From Allosediminivita pacifica (GTDB taxonomy: Bacteria > Pseudomonadota > Alphaproteobacteria > Rhodobacterales > Rhodobacteraceae): DNA of 64,000 nt. The notes beneath the pieces are model-generated. The model had not been told where the DNA came from, did not search any database, and saw only the letters and a list, made by a program, of their open reading frames with translations. The stretch is from positions 1 through 64,000 of the forward strand of contig NZ_QBKN01000015.1 of assembly GCF_003054175.1 (NCBI RefSeq), in the 5' to 3' direction. Shown one piece after another: positions 14,207 through 23,502 of the stretch (positions within the stretch are counted from its first letter, which is position 1; the number at the start of each line of letters is the position of its first letter). The position numbers were made by a program, and so were the translations under genes.

Positions 14207-16943
14207 CGACCCCAAGGGCGGCATCGCCCTGACCCTGAACGGCGAGGCCGTGATCCTGGGCGCCGACCCCGCGGCCCGGCTGTCGGAGGTGCTGCGCGAA
14301 CGGGCGGGGGCACGCGACGTGAAGGTCGGGTGCAACGCGGGCGATTGCGGGGCCTGCACCGTGCTGCTGGATGGCGAGGCGGTCTGCGCCTGCATCACCG
14401 CCGCCGGGCAGGTTGAGGGCCGCGTGGTCGAGACGCAGCGGGGGCTTCTGGAAGGCCCCGAGGGGCAGCGCCTTGCCGCGGCCTTCCAGCGTCATCAGGC
14501 GGCGCAATGCGGGATCTGCACGCCGGGCATGATGGTCTCGGCCGCGGCGCTGCTGCGCCGGGGCGGGGCGCTGAACGAGGCGGCGGTGGCCGATGCACTG
14601 GGCGGCGTGCTGTGCCGCTGCACAGGCTATCGCAAGATCATCGATGCGGTGCTGGATGCGTCGCGCCACAAGGCGCTGGTCGCCGAGGGCGACAGGGCTC
14701 CAGTTTCCGAGGGCGGAGTGGGCGCGCGGGTCGAGCGGCTGGACGGCTGGCCCAAGGTGGCAGGGCTGGAACGCTTCGGCGACGACGTGGCGCCCGCCGA
14801 TGCGCTGTCGCTGCGGGTGATCCGGTCGCCCTTTCACCGGGCGGGGTTCACCTTTGGCGACCTCGACGCTTACCGCGCGGCCGCCGGGCTGGAGCTGGTG
14901 CTGACGGCAAAGGACGTGCCCGGCGAAAACTGTTTCGGCGTCATTCCCGGCTTCGAGGATCAGCCCGTCTTTGCCGAGGGCGAGACGCGCTTCAAGGGTG
15001 AGGCCGTGGCCGCCGTGGTGGGCACGCCCGAGGCGCTGGCGGCGCTGCCGGACTTTCCCGTCACGTGGGAGGAACGGCCCGCCAACCTGACCCCGCGCGG
15101 CGCGGCGGAGGCGGCGCAGCTTCACGGCACCCGCGCGGACAACGTGATGTGCCGGGGCCGCGTGGCGCGGGGCGATGCGGCGGGCGCCATGCCGGGGGCG
15201 GCGCATGTGGTGTCGGGCGATTTCTCCACCGGCTTCATCGAACACGCCTATATCGAGCCCGAGGCCGCTGTCGCGCGGCGCGTTGGCGATCGGATCGAGG
15301 TGCAGTGCTGCACGCAGGCGCCCTACATGAACCGCGACGGGCTTGCCCGCATCCTCGGCCTTGCTCCGGGCGACGTGCGCATCCTGCCCACGGCGACGGG
15401 CGGGGGGTTCGGGTCGAAACTCGACCTCACCGCGCAGCCCTACGTGGCGCTGGCGGCCTGGCGGCTGAACCGGCCCGTGCGGATCGCCTACACCCGGACC
15501 GAGAGCATCGCGAGCAGTACCAAGCGGCACCCTTCCGAGATCCGCATGGAGATCGGTGCGGACGCGGAGGGGCGGCTGGTGGCCGAGACCTTTGACGGGG
15601 TGTTCAACACCGGGGCTTACGCAAGCTGGGGGCCGACCGTGGCCAACCGCGTGCCGATCCATGCCTCGGGGCCCTACCTCACCCCCAACTACCGCGCCGA
15701 CAGCGCAGGCGTGCACACCAACACCGCGCCTTCGGGGGCCTTTCGCGGCTTCGGCGTGCCGCAGTCGGCGGTGGCGCAGGAGCAGCTGTTCGACATGCTG
15801 GCCGAAAAGCTCGGGATGGACCGGCTGGCCTTCCGCAAGCTCAACTGCCTGCGCAACGGCGATCCTACGGTGACGGGACAGGTCTTCGAGACCGGCATGG
15901 GGATCGAGGCCTGTTTCGAGGCGCTGGAGCCGCATTGGGCCTGGGCGCTGGCCGGGGCGGAGCAGTTCAACGCAACGCACGACACGGTCAAGCGCGGCGT
16001 GGGCGTGGCGGGCGGCTGGTACGGCTGCGGCAATACCTCCATGTCGAACCCCTCGACCATCCGCGCGGGGGTGACACCCGCGGGGGAGGTCGTGCTGCAC
16101 CAGGGCGCCATGGACATCGGGCAGGGATCGAACACGGTCATCACCCAAATCTTCGCCGAGGCGCTGGGCGTGTCGGTGTCGCAGGTGGCGCTTGTCGGCC
16201 CGGATACGGACGTGACGCCCGACGCGGGCAAGACATCGGCCAGCCGCCAGACCTTCATCACCGGCAACGCGGCCCGCCTGGCGGGCGCGGCGCTGCGCGC
16301 GCAGATCCTGCGGCTGGGCAACGTGGGTGAGGGGGCGGAGATCGGTTTCGAGGACGGGACGATTGTCCTCAGCGAGGGCGGCGAGAAGCGCCGGGTGGAA
16401 CTGCCGCAGGACGAGGGCTACGCGCTGGAGGTGACTGAAAGCTACGACCCGCCGACCCTGCCGCTCGACGAGAACGGGCAGGGGGTGCCCTACGCCGTCT
16501 TCGGCACCACCGCGCAGATGGCCGAGCTTGAGGTGGATCTGGAGCTGGGCACCGTGAAGCTGCTGCGCATCGTGGCGGCGCATGACGTGGGGCGCGCGAT
16601 CAACCCGCTGCTGGTCGAGGGCCAGATCGAGGGCGGCGTGGCGCAGGGCCTTGGCCTCGCGCTGATGGAGGAATTCCTGCCGGGCCGGACCGAGAACCTG
16701 CACGACTACCTCATCCCCACCATCGGGGACGTGCCACCGATCGAGTCCATCATCATCGAATCCGGCGATGAACACGGGCCCTTTGGAGCGAAGGGGCTGG
16801 GCGAGCACTGCCTGATCCCCACCGCGCCTGCCGTGCTCAACGCCATTGCGCATGCCAGCGGCGCGCGCATCCACCACCTGCCCGCCACCCCCGCCACCGT
16901 GCGGGCCGCCATCCTGGCGCAGCGCGAGAACGGGACCGAATGA
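14196..16943 (+). CDS. Molybdenum hydroxylase, fused 2Fe-2S and molybdopterin-binding subunit
   Basis: 915 residues, a fusion of the usual small and large subunits. Residues 1-160 carry both plant-type and second [2Fe-2S] sites: Cys46/51/54/66 and Cys105/108/140/142. From about 175 the molybdopterin domain follows, with GGGFGSK, the substrate-pocket GAFRGFGVPQ and the catalytic glutamate in GAKGLGE (Glu870). Such enzymes insert a water-derived oxygen at a carbon next to a ring nitrogen, or oxidise aldehydes. With the reductase-like and hydantoinase-like genes nearby, hydroxylation of an N-heteroaromatic is favoured. Cofactor-insertion genes are not in the window. Confidence 0.94.
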   Translation: MSLDDPKGGIALTLNGEAVILGADPAARLSEVLRERAGARDVKVGCNAGDCGACTVLLDGEAVCACITAAGQVEGRVVETQRGLLEGPEGQRLAAAFQRHQAAQCGICTPGMMVSAAALLRRGGALNEAAVADALGGVLCRCTGYRKIIDAVLDASRHKALVAEGDRAPVSEGGVGARVERLDGWPKVAGLERFGDDVAPADALSLRVIRSPFHRAGFTFGDLDAYRAAAGLELVLTAKDVPGENCFGVIPGFEDQPVFAEGETRFKGEAVAAVVGTPEALAALPDFPVTWEERPANLTPRGAAEAAQLHGTRADNVMCRGRVARGDAAGAMPGAAHVVSGDFSTGFIEHAYIEPEAAVARRVGDRIEVQCCTQAPYMNRDGLARILGLAPGDVRILPTATGGGFGSKLDLTAQPYVALAAWRLNRPVRIAYTRTESIASSTKRHPSEIRMEIGADAEGRLVAETFDGVFNTGAYASWGPTVANRVPIHASGPYLTPNYRADSAGVHTNTAPSGAFRGFGVPQSAVAQEQLFDMLAEKLGMDRLAFRKLNCLRNGDPTVTGQVFETGMGIEACFEALEPHWAWALAGAEQFNATHDTVKRGVGVAGGWYGCGNTSMSNPSTIRAGVTPAGEVVLHQGAMDIGQGSNTVITQIFAEALGVSVSQVALVGPDTDVTPDAGKTSASRQTFITGNAARLAGAALRAQILRLGNVGEGAEIGFEDGTIVLSEGGEKRRVELPQDEGYALEVTESYDPPTLPLDENGQGVPYAVFGTTAQMAELEVDLELGTVKLLRIVAAHDVGRAINPLLVEGQIEGGVAQGLGLALMEEFLPGRTENLHDYLIPTIGDVPPIESIIIESGDEHGPFGAKGLGEHCLIPTAPAVLNAIAHASGARIHHLPATPATVRAAILAQRENGTE

Positions 16944-19006
16944 CTAAACAGACAGACCTGACCGGCAGCTTTGCCGGGATCGACGTGGGCGGCACCTTCA
17001 CCGACCTCGTCCATTACGACAGCCGCGCCCGCGCCGTGCGGCTGGCCAAGGTGCCGACCACGCTGGAAAACCAGGCGCATGGCGTGCTCGACGCGCTTGA
17101 CGCGGCCCAAGTGGACGCCGCCGCGCTGGACCTGATCGTGCACGGCACGACGACCACCACCAACGCGGTGCTCGAACGGCGGCTGTGCAAGACGGGGCTG
17201 GTGACCACGCAGGGCTTCCGCGACGTGCTGGAGCTGGGCCGTCGCACGCGGCCGCAGGCCTATGGCATGAAGGGCCAGTTCCGCCCGCTGATCCCGCGCG
17301 ACCTGCGGCTCGAGGTGCCCGAGCGGATGCTGGCGGACGGGTCGGAGTATCTGCCGCTGAACGAGGACGCCCTGCGCGCCGCCGTTTGTGCTCTGCGGGA
17401 CGCGGGCTGCGAATCCCTCGTGATCCACTTCCTGCACGCCTACGCCAACCCCGCGCACGAACTGCGCGCGGGGCAGATCGCGCGCGAGGAATGGCCCAAC
17501 GGGGATATTACGCTGGGCCATGCGCTGCTGTCGGAGAGCCGCGAGTTCGAGCGCGGTGTGACGGCGGCGGTCAACGCGAGCGTCCAGCCGCTGCTGCGGC
17601 GCTACGTCGAACGCCTTGCCGACCGGCTGAGCGAGCGCGGCTACGGGCGCGACCTGCTGGTGATGAACGGCAACGGCGGCATGGTCTCGGCCCGGATCGT
17701 GGCCGAGGAAGCCGCCAAGACGGTCATGTCGGGCCCCGCCTCTGGCGTCATGGCCGCCGCCTATACCGGGCGGCGCGCGGGCATTCCGGATCTTCTGACC
17801 TACGACATGGGCGGCACTTCGACCGACGTGGCGATGATCCGGGGCGCCGATCCGGCTGTCTCGCACGAGATCGAGATCGAGTATGCCATGCCGATCCACG
17901 TGCCCATGGTGGACGTGCGCACCGTGGGCGCGGGTGGCGGCTCCATCGCGCGGGTCGATGCGGCGGGGCTGCTGCAGGTGGGCCCGGACAGCGCGGGATC
18001 GACGCCGGGGCCGATCTGCTACGGCAAGGGCGGGACGGAGCCGACGATTTCCGACGCCAACATGTTGCTGGGACGGATGAACCCCGGGCGGCTCAACACC
18101 ATCTCGGGCGAGGTCACGCTCGACACCATCCGCGATGCCTTTGCCGACCGGCTCGGCACGCCGCTGGGGCTGGATGCGACCGAGGCCGCCGCCGCCGTGC
18201 TGCGCATCGCGACTGCCAAGATGGCCGACGCCGTACGCATGGTCTCGATCTCGCTGGGCGAGGACCCGAGGGATTTTGCGCTTTTCGCCTTTGGCGGGGC
18301 GGGGCCGCTGCATGCCTGCGCCATCGCGCGGGAACTTGGCGTGCCGCGCGTGCTTGTGCCCGCGCGGCCCGGGATCACCAATGCGCTGGGCTGCATCGTG
18401 GCCGACCTGCGCCACGACTTCGTGCAGACCATCAACACGCCGCTCGACACCTGCGACATGGACGAAGTGCACGCGGCCTTTGCCCGCCAGACCGAGGACG
18501 GGACCGCCGCCATCGGGCGCGAGCGGGTCGAGATCGCCGAGCTGCGGGTGGTGCATTCGGTCGACATGCAGTTCATCGGCCAGACCCACCTGCTTCGCGT
18601 GCCGCTGCCCGACGGGGTGCCCACGAAAGAGGATCTGCGCGCCCGGTTCGAGGAGGCGTATTTCAAGCGCTTCCAGGTCAGCCTGCCCGAGATCCGGCCC
18701 GCGCTGGTCAACGTGAACACCTCGGTCATCGGCCGGCGGCCCGAGGTGGACCTGTCGCTGCTGATCGACGCCAGTGCCCGCAAGGCGACGCTGGCCGAGG
18801 CGCAGACCGGCACGCGCGAGGTCTGGTTCGACGGCTGGACCGATACGCCGGTCTACTGGCGCGATTTCCTGCCCGCCGAGGCCACGGTGACGGGCCCCGC
18901 CATCGTCGAGCAGATGGACTGCACGCTGGTGATGGAGCCGGGCGACGTGGCCGTGCAGGACCATGACGGCAACCTGATCGTTACACTGGGGGAGGCCCGC
19001 GCATGA
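16940..19006 (+). CDS. hyuA: Hydantoinase/oxoprolinase subunit A family protein
   Basis: 688 residues. The ATPase signature DVGGTFTD (15-22) and HGTTTTTNAVLERR identify the HyuA family, ASKHA-fold proteins that use ATP with HyuB to open cyclic amides such as hydantoins or 5-oxoproline. SGPASGV and TYDMGGTSTDV are further conserved blocks. It overlaps the molybdenum subunit by four bases and hyuB by four. In this operon it probably opens a lactam made by ring hydroxylation and reduction. The exact substrate cannot be read from sequence. Confidence 0.93.
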   Translation: MTKQTDLTGSFAGIDVGGTFTDLVHYDSRARAVRLAKVPTTLENQAHGVLDALDAAQVDAAALDLIVHGTTTTTNAVLERRLCKTGLVTTQGFRDVLELGRRTRPQAYGMKGQFRPLIPRDLRLEVPERMLADGSEYLPLNEDALRAAVCALRDAGCESLVIHFLHAYANPAHELRAGQIAREEWPNGDITLGHALLSESREFERGVTAAVNASVQPLLRRYVERLADRLSERGYGRDLLVMNGNGGMVSARIVAEEAAKTVMSGPASGVMAAAYTGRRAGIPDLLTYDMGGTSTDVAMIRGADPAVSHEIEIEYAMPIHVPMVDVRTVGAGGGSIARVDAAGLLQVGPDSAGSTPGPICYGKGGTEPTISDANMLLGRMNPGRLNTISGEVTLDTIRDAFADRLGTPLGLDATEAAAAVLRIATAKMADAVRMVSISLGEDPRDFALFAFGGAGPLHACAIARELGVPRVLVPARPGITNALGCIVADLRHDFVQTINTPLDTCDMDEVHAAFARQTEDGTAAIGRERVEIAELRVVHSVDMQFIGQTHLLRVPLPDGVPTKEDLRARFEEAYFKRFQVSLPEIRPALVNVNTSVIGRRPEVDLSLLIDASARKATLAEAQTGTREVWFDGWTDTPVYWRDFLPAEATVTGPAIVEQMDCTLVMEPGDVAVQDHDGNLIVTLGEARA

Positions 19007-20697
19007 GCATCGACCCGATCACCCTTTCGGTCATCCAGTCCGGCCTGCAGCAGGTCTGCGACGAGATGGACCTGAGCTTTTCCCGCGCGGCCTTCTCCCC
19101 CGTGATCGCCGAGGCGAACGACCGCTCGGACGGGATCTATTCCGCGCAGGACGGCAGCCTGATCGCCCAAGGCTCGCAAGGCCTGCCGGTCTTCGTGGGC
19201 ACCATGCAGTTTTCCACCGGCACGCTGATCGAGATGATCCGCGAGGGCCGCGCCGTGGCGCCCAAGCCCGGCGACATCTACATCGTCAACGACCCCTACC
19301 TTGGCGGCACGCACCTGATGGATGTGCGCTTTGCCATGCCGGTCTGGCGCGATGGCGAGATCTTCTGCTGGCTGTCCAACACCGGCCACTGGCCCGACAC
19401 CGGCGGCGCGGTGCCCGGCGGGTTTTCCGCCAGCGCCACGGCGGTCGAGCAGGAGGGCCTGCGCCTGCCGCCTGTGCGTCTGTTCAAGGAAGGCGAGCTG
19501 GACCCGGAAATCTACGGCATCATCTGTTCCAACATCCGCGTGGCCGACCAGCGGATCGGCGACGTCAAGGCGCAGGCGGCGGCGCTGTACGTGGGGCAGG
19601 CGCGGCTGTTCCGTCTGCTCGACCGCTACGGCGATGCCACCGTGCAGGAAGCCATCGGCGAGCTGCGCACACGCGCGGCCCAGCAGATGCGCACCTGCAT
19701 TTCGCGCATTCCGGCGGGCCGCTACGAGGCGAGCGCCTTCATCGACAGCGACGGGGTGGTGAACGAACCGCTCGAGATCCGGCTGGCAGTCACCTCGGAT
19801 GGCGAGACGCTGGAGTTCGACTTCACCGGCTCCTCCGATCCCTGTCGGGGGCCGATGAACTCGGTCTGGGCGACCACGCAAAGTTCGGTCTACCTGGCCA
19901 TGCGCCACATCTTCCCCGAGGTGCCGATAAGCGCGGGCGCGTTCGAGCCGCTGCGCATCAGGCGCCCCGAGGGCACGTTCCTCGATGCGCGCTACCCGCG
20001 GCCCGTGTCGGGCTGCGCCGCCGAGGTCAGCCAGCGGATCGCCGAGGCGGTCTTTGCCGCGCTGGTGGGGCCTTTGCCCGATATTGTCACGGCGGCGCCC
20101 GCCGGGTCGTCGGGCAACTTCGCGCTGGGCGGCGAGGTGCCCGAGGAGGGCCGCAGCTACGTGATGTACCAGATCTCGGGCGGCGGTTACGGCGGCTATG
20201 CGGGGGGCGACGGCATCTCGAATGGCTGTTCCACCATCGGCATCTCCAAGTCGCCCCCGGTCGAGATCATGGAGCAGCAGTTTCCCGTGCTCTACCACCG
20301 CTACGCCCTGCACGAGGGGTCGGGCGGGGCGGGGGCGCACCGGGGCGGCTTCGGCCTCGACTACGAGGTGGAGATCCTGAAGGGCAACGCGCGGGCGAGC
20401 TTTGTCATGGACCACGGGCGGTTCGGGCCGCAGGGCGCGTTGGGCGGCTCGGATGGCGGCGTGAACAAGGTCGTGGTGACGCAGAGTGGCCAGCGGATCG
20501 TGCCCGAGCACCTGTCCAAGGCGCAGGACATCGCGCTTGCGGCGGGCGACCGGGTGCACGTGCGCACGCCGGGCGGCGGGGGTTACGGCAAACCCGAAGA
20601 CCGCGACCCGGCGCTGGTGGCCGAGGACGTGCGCCTAGGCCGCTATACCGCGGCCGAGGCGAAGGAAAAGTTCGGCTGGGAGGGCACGGGCGGCTGA
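19003..20697 (+). CDS. hyuB: Hydantoinase/oxoprolinase subunit B family protein
   Basis: 564 residues. N-terminal DPITLSVIQSGLQQVCDEMD, then VNDPYLGGTHLMDV, FDFTGSSDPCRGPMNS and the Gly-rich GGGGYGKPEDRDP tail are characteristic of HyuB. It forms the hydrolytic complex with HyuA. It is the last gene of the rightward operon and faces the convergent sugar-acid dehydrogenase gene across only 20 bases, which leaves no room for a long terminator. Confidence 0.94.
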   Translation: MSIDPITLSVIQSGLQQVCDEMDLSFSRAAFSPVIAEANDRSDGIYSAQDGSLIAQGSQGLPVFVGTMQFSTGTLIEMIREGRAVAPKPGDIYIVNDPYLGGTHLMDVRFAMPVWRDGEIFCWLSNTGHWPDTGGAVPGGFSASATAVEQEGLRLPPVRLFKEGELDPEIYGIICSNIRVADQRIGDVKAQAAALYVGQARLFRLLDRYGDATVQEAIGELRTRAAQQMRTCISRIPAGRYEASAFIDSDGVVNEPLEIRLAVTSDGETLEFDFTGSSDPCRGPMNSVWATTQSSVYLAMRHIFPEVPISAGAFEPLRIRRPEGTFLDARYPRPVSGCAAEVSQRIAEAVFAALVGPLPDIVTAAPAGSSGNFALGGEVPEEGRSYVMYQISGGGYGGYAGGDGISNGCSTIGISKSPPVEIMEQQFPVLYHRYALHEGSGGAGAHRGGFGLDYEVEILKGNARASFVMDHGRFGPQGALGGSDGGVNKVVVTQSGQRIVPEHLSKAQDIALAAGDRVHVRTPGGGGYGKPEDRDPALVAEDVRLGRYTAAEAKEKFGWEGTGG

Positions 20698-20717
20698 GCC
20701 GCGCGCCCCGCGCCGGA

Positions 20718-21479
20718 TCACAGGCTGGTGGTGATGCCGCCGTCGACGAAGATCGTCTGCCCGGTGGTAAAGCTCGCGGCATCGCTTGCCAGGAAGACCG
20801 CCGCGCCGACCAGTTCGTCGACATTGCCCCAGCGGCCCGCCGGGGTGCGCTTTTGCAGCCACTCGGTAAAGGCCGGGTCCTCGACCAGCGCCTTGTTGAG
20901 CGGTGTCTTGAAATAGCCCGGCGCCAGCGCGTTCACCCGCAGGCCGTGCTGCGCCCAGTCTGTTGACATGCCGCGCGTCAGGTTGCGCACGGCGCCCTTG
21001 GTGGTGGTGTAGGGCGCGATGCCGGGGCGGGCGAGTTCGGCCTGCACCGACGCGATGTTGACCATGCGCCCCGCGCCGCGGGCGATCATGCCCTTGGCCA
21101 CGGCCTTGCCCACGTAGAAAACGCTGTCCACGTTGGTGCGCATCAACCGCGTCCATTCCTCTTCGGGGAAATCCTCGAGAGGGGTGCGGAACTGCATACC
21201 GGCGTTGTTGATCAGGATGTCGATGGGGCCGTTGCCCTCGATCCCGTCGACGGCATATTTCACCGCCGCCGGATCGGTCACGTCGAAGGCGGCGGTCTCG
21301 ACGGTGAAGCCCTCGGCGCGCAGCTCCTCGGCGGCGGCTTCGAGCTTGGCCTCGGTGCGGCCGTTCAGGATCACGGCGGCGCCGTGCTGCGCCAGCCCGC
21401 GCGCCAGCGCGAGGCCGATGCCCTGGCTGGAACCGGTGATGAGGGCGCGCTTGCCGGTGAGGTCGAAGAGGGGGGACAT
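20718..21479 (-). CDS. SDR-family gluconate 5-dehydrogenase
   Basis: 253 residues. NAD(P)-binding TGSSQGIG (15-22), NNAG (91-94), catalytic Ser144, Tyr157 and Lys161 (YTTTK) are all present. Overall sequence (DLTGKRALITGSSQGIG, ending GQTIFVDGGITTSL) matches gluconate 5-dehydrogenase/Gno-type enzymes, which interconvert gluconate and 5-ketogluconate. Its neighbours, a TRAP importer, gluconokinase and a LacI regulator, support a sugar-acid role. It lies 29 bases after the TRAP permease gene, last in the leftward operon. Confidence 0.88.
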   Translation of the reverse strand: MSPLFDLTGKRALITGSSQGIGLALARGLAQHGAAVILNGRTEAKLEAAAEELRAEGFTVETAAFDVTDPAAVKYAVDGIEGNGPIDILINNAGMQFRTPLEDFPEEEWTRLMRTNVDSVFYVGKAVAKGMIARGAGRMVNIASVQAELARPGIAPYTTTKGAVRNLTRGMSTDWAQHGLRVNALAPGYFKTPLNKALVEDPAFTEWLQKRTPAGRWGNVDELVGAAVFLASDAASFTTGQTIFVDGGITTSL

Positions 21480-21508
21480 GGAAGCTCCTTGTCAGTTAGT
21501 CCTTGGCG

Positions 21509-23419
21509 TCAGCCGAGCAGGTGCCACAGCCCCGTGGTGAGGGCCGGGAAGATCTCGAGCAGGACGATCACCACGAGCGTGGCGAAGATGAAGGGGATGG
21601 CGGCGCGGAAGACGGGCCCGGGCTCCACCTTGGCGACCTGCGCCGAGACGAAGACGAGGATGCCCACCGGCGGGGTCACGCCGCCGAGCTGCAGCGCGAT
21701 GATCATGACGATGCCCGCCTGGACCGGGTCCACGCCGAAGCCCGCCAGCACCGGCATGAAGAGCGGCGCGGTGATGAGCATGGCGGGGGTGAGGTCGAGG
21801 AACATGCCGATGCCCAGCAGGAAGACGGTCATCAGCAGCAGCACGACGATGCGCGAGTCGATGCCGTCGCTCATCAGCGCGACGAGATCCTGCGGCACGC
21901 GGTCGGCGATCAGCACCCACGCGAAGGGCGCGGAGGCCGCGATCAGGAAGGCGACGGTGGCCGCCTCGATCCCGCATTCGCGGAAGTTGCGGAAGAAGGT
22001 CCCCCAGGAATAGGCGTTGAAGACGAACTTCCCGAGCAGGAACACGTAGAAGAGCGTCATCACGCCGGCCTCGGTCGCGGTGGTCACGCCGAAGCGGATG
22101 CCGCCAAGGACCACGACCACAACCACGAGCACCGGGAAGGCCTTGAGGAAGGTCGACCAGACGGTGGAAAGCGGCGCGCGTTTCGAGGCGGCCTCGTAGC
22201 CGCGGCGGCGGGCGATGATGTAGGAGGTCACCATCAGCGCGAAGGCGAGGATGAAGCCCGGCACCACGCCGCCGATGAAGAGCTGCGCGATGGACACGTC
22301 CACCGCCGAGGCGAAGACCAGCATGGCGATGGCGGGCGGCACCACGTTGGGCAGCAGGGCCGAGGCGGCGGTGACGGCACAGGAGAAGGCCGGGGAATAG
22401 CCGCGCTTGACCATTTCGGGCACGATGATCTTGGTTGTCGTGGCCGCGTCGGCGCTGGTCGATCCCGAAACACCGCCCAGCATCAGGCTGTTGAGCACGT
22501 TGACGTGGGCGAGCCCGCCGCGGAAGTGGCCCACGAGGCTGCCCGCGAAGTCGATCAGGCGGCCCGAGAGGCCGCCGAGGTTCAGCAGGTAGCCGGCGGA
22601 GAGGAAGAAGGGGATGGCGAGCAGGATGAACTTGCCCGCGCCTGCGACCGCGTTCTGCAGCACCGCCTGCGCGGGAAGCATCCCCCCGGTCCAGGTGGTC
22701 AGCACCACGCTGCCCACGAGGCAGAAGGAGATCGGCGTGCCGATGAACATCAGCAGGAAGAAGCCCGCGAGCATCACCGTGCTTTGCGACCAGCCCGAGA
22801 TCACGGGCAGCGGGGCCGCCGCCTCGAGCGCGAAATAGAGCGCCACCGCCCCCACGAGCGAAGCCGCCCGGCGCAGCAGGACGCCCGGCGCCTCGGTGTT
22901 CTCGGTCAGCAGCAGGAAGGCGCCCAGCACGCCCGAGATCGGGATGATGGAATAGCGCAGCGGGTTCGGCAGCCCCAGCGTCGGGCTGGTGCCGCCCACG
23001 CGCTCGATCAGCACCATGCCCTTCAGCACAAAGACCGTCATGGTGAGGAAGATGGCCACGTCCCGCAGGAAGGCCACCGGCGACTGCCAGCGTTCGGGCA
23101 GCATGTCGGTCAGCACCCGCATGGCCACGTGGCCGCCCCGGCCGATCCCCACGGCGGCGCCGGTGAAGATGAGCCAGGTGAAGGACCACAGCGCGAATTC
23201 CTCGCTCCACGACAGCGCGTCATTGAAGACGTATCGGCTGATCACGCCGGCCAGCACGACCACCGACATGGCCGAGAGGATCACGAAGGCCGCCGTCGCG
23301 GCGACCCGGTCGGTCAGCACGTGGGCTTTGCCCACGACTTCGAGCCAGTGCGGGCCGCGCGTCGCGTTATGGGCGTGACCGCCGGATTCGGGAAATTCTT
23401 CCATGCCGTAGTCGGGCAT
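21509..23419 (-). CDS. TRAP transporter permease, fused small (DctQ) and large (DctM) subunits
   Basis: About 636 residues. Residues 40-190 are DctQ-like (four membrane segments, with AGVISRYVFNDALSWSEEFA and GRGGHVAMRV). Residues about 210-636 are DctM-like, with repeated amphipathic helices and GGVSGSTSADAATT, a large-subunit hallmark. TRAP systems import organic and sugar acids with Na+ or H+. The fusion yields a stoichiometric membrane unit. A GTG codon immediately before the chosen ATG is an equally possible start; both have a GGAGGAGG site. Confidence 0.92.
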   Translation of the reverse strand: MPDYGMEEFPESGGHAHNATRGPHWLEVVGKAHVLTDRVAATAAFVILSAMSVVVLAGVISRYVFNDALSWSEEFALWSFTWLIFTGAAVGIGRGGHVAMRVLTDMLPERWQSPVAFLRDVAIFLTMTVFVLKGMVLIERVGGTSPTLGLPNPLRYSIIPISGVLGAFLLLTENTEAPGVLLRRAASLVGAVALYFALEAAAPLPVISGWSQSTVMLAGFFLLMFIGTPISFCLVGSVVLTTWTGGMLPAQAVLQNAVAGAGKFILLAIPFFLSAGYLLNLGGLSGRLIDFAGSLVGHFRGGLAHVNVLNSLMLGGVSGSTSADAATTTKIIVPEMVKRGYSPAFSCAVTAASALLPNVVPPAIAMLVFASAVDVSIAQLFIGGVVPGFILAFALMVTSYIIARRRGYEAASKRAPLSTVWSTFLKAFPVLVVVVVVLGGIRFGVTTATEAGVMTLFYVFLLGKFVFNAYSWGTFFRNFRECGIEAATVAFLIAASAPFAWVLIADRVPQDLVALMSDGIDSRIVVLLLMTVFLLGIGMFLDLTPAMLITAPLFMPVLAGFGVDPVQAGIVMIIALQLGGVTPPVGILVFVSAQVAKVEPGPVFRAAIPFIFATLVVIVLLEIFPALTTGLWHLLG

Positions 23420-23502
23420 CACGACAGACCTCCTCCCGGGGGGGGATTTGAAACGCTTGCGGGCCGGGAGGATCCCCGGCCCGCGTCCTACACGGTCGCG
23501 GA

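Noticed and set aside
14199-16877. An 892-codon open frame antisense to the molybdenum hydroxylase gene
   Set aside because: The plus-strand protein has complete FeS and molybdenum motifs. The antisense frame is His/Arg-rich with no domain and is a product of high third-position GC.
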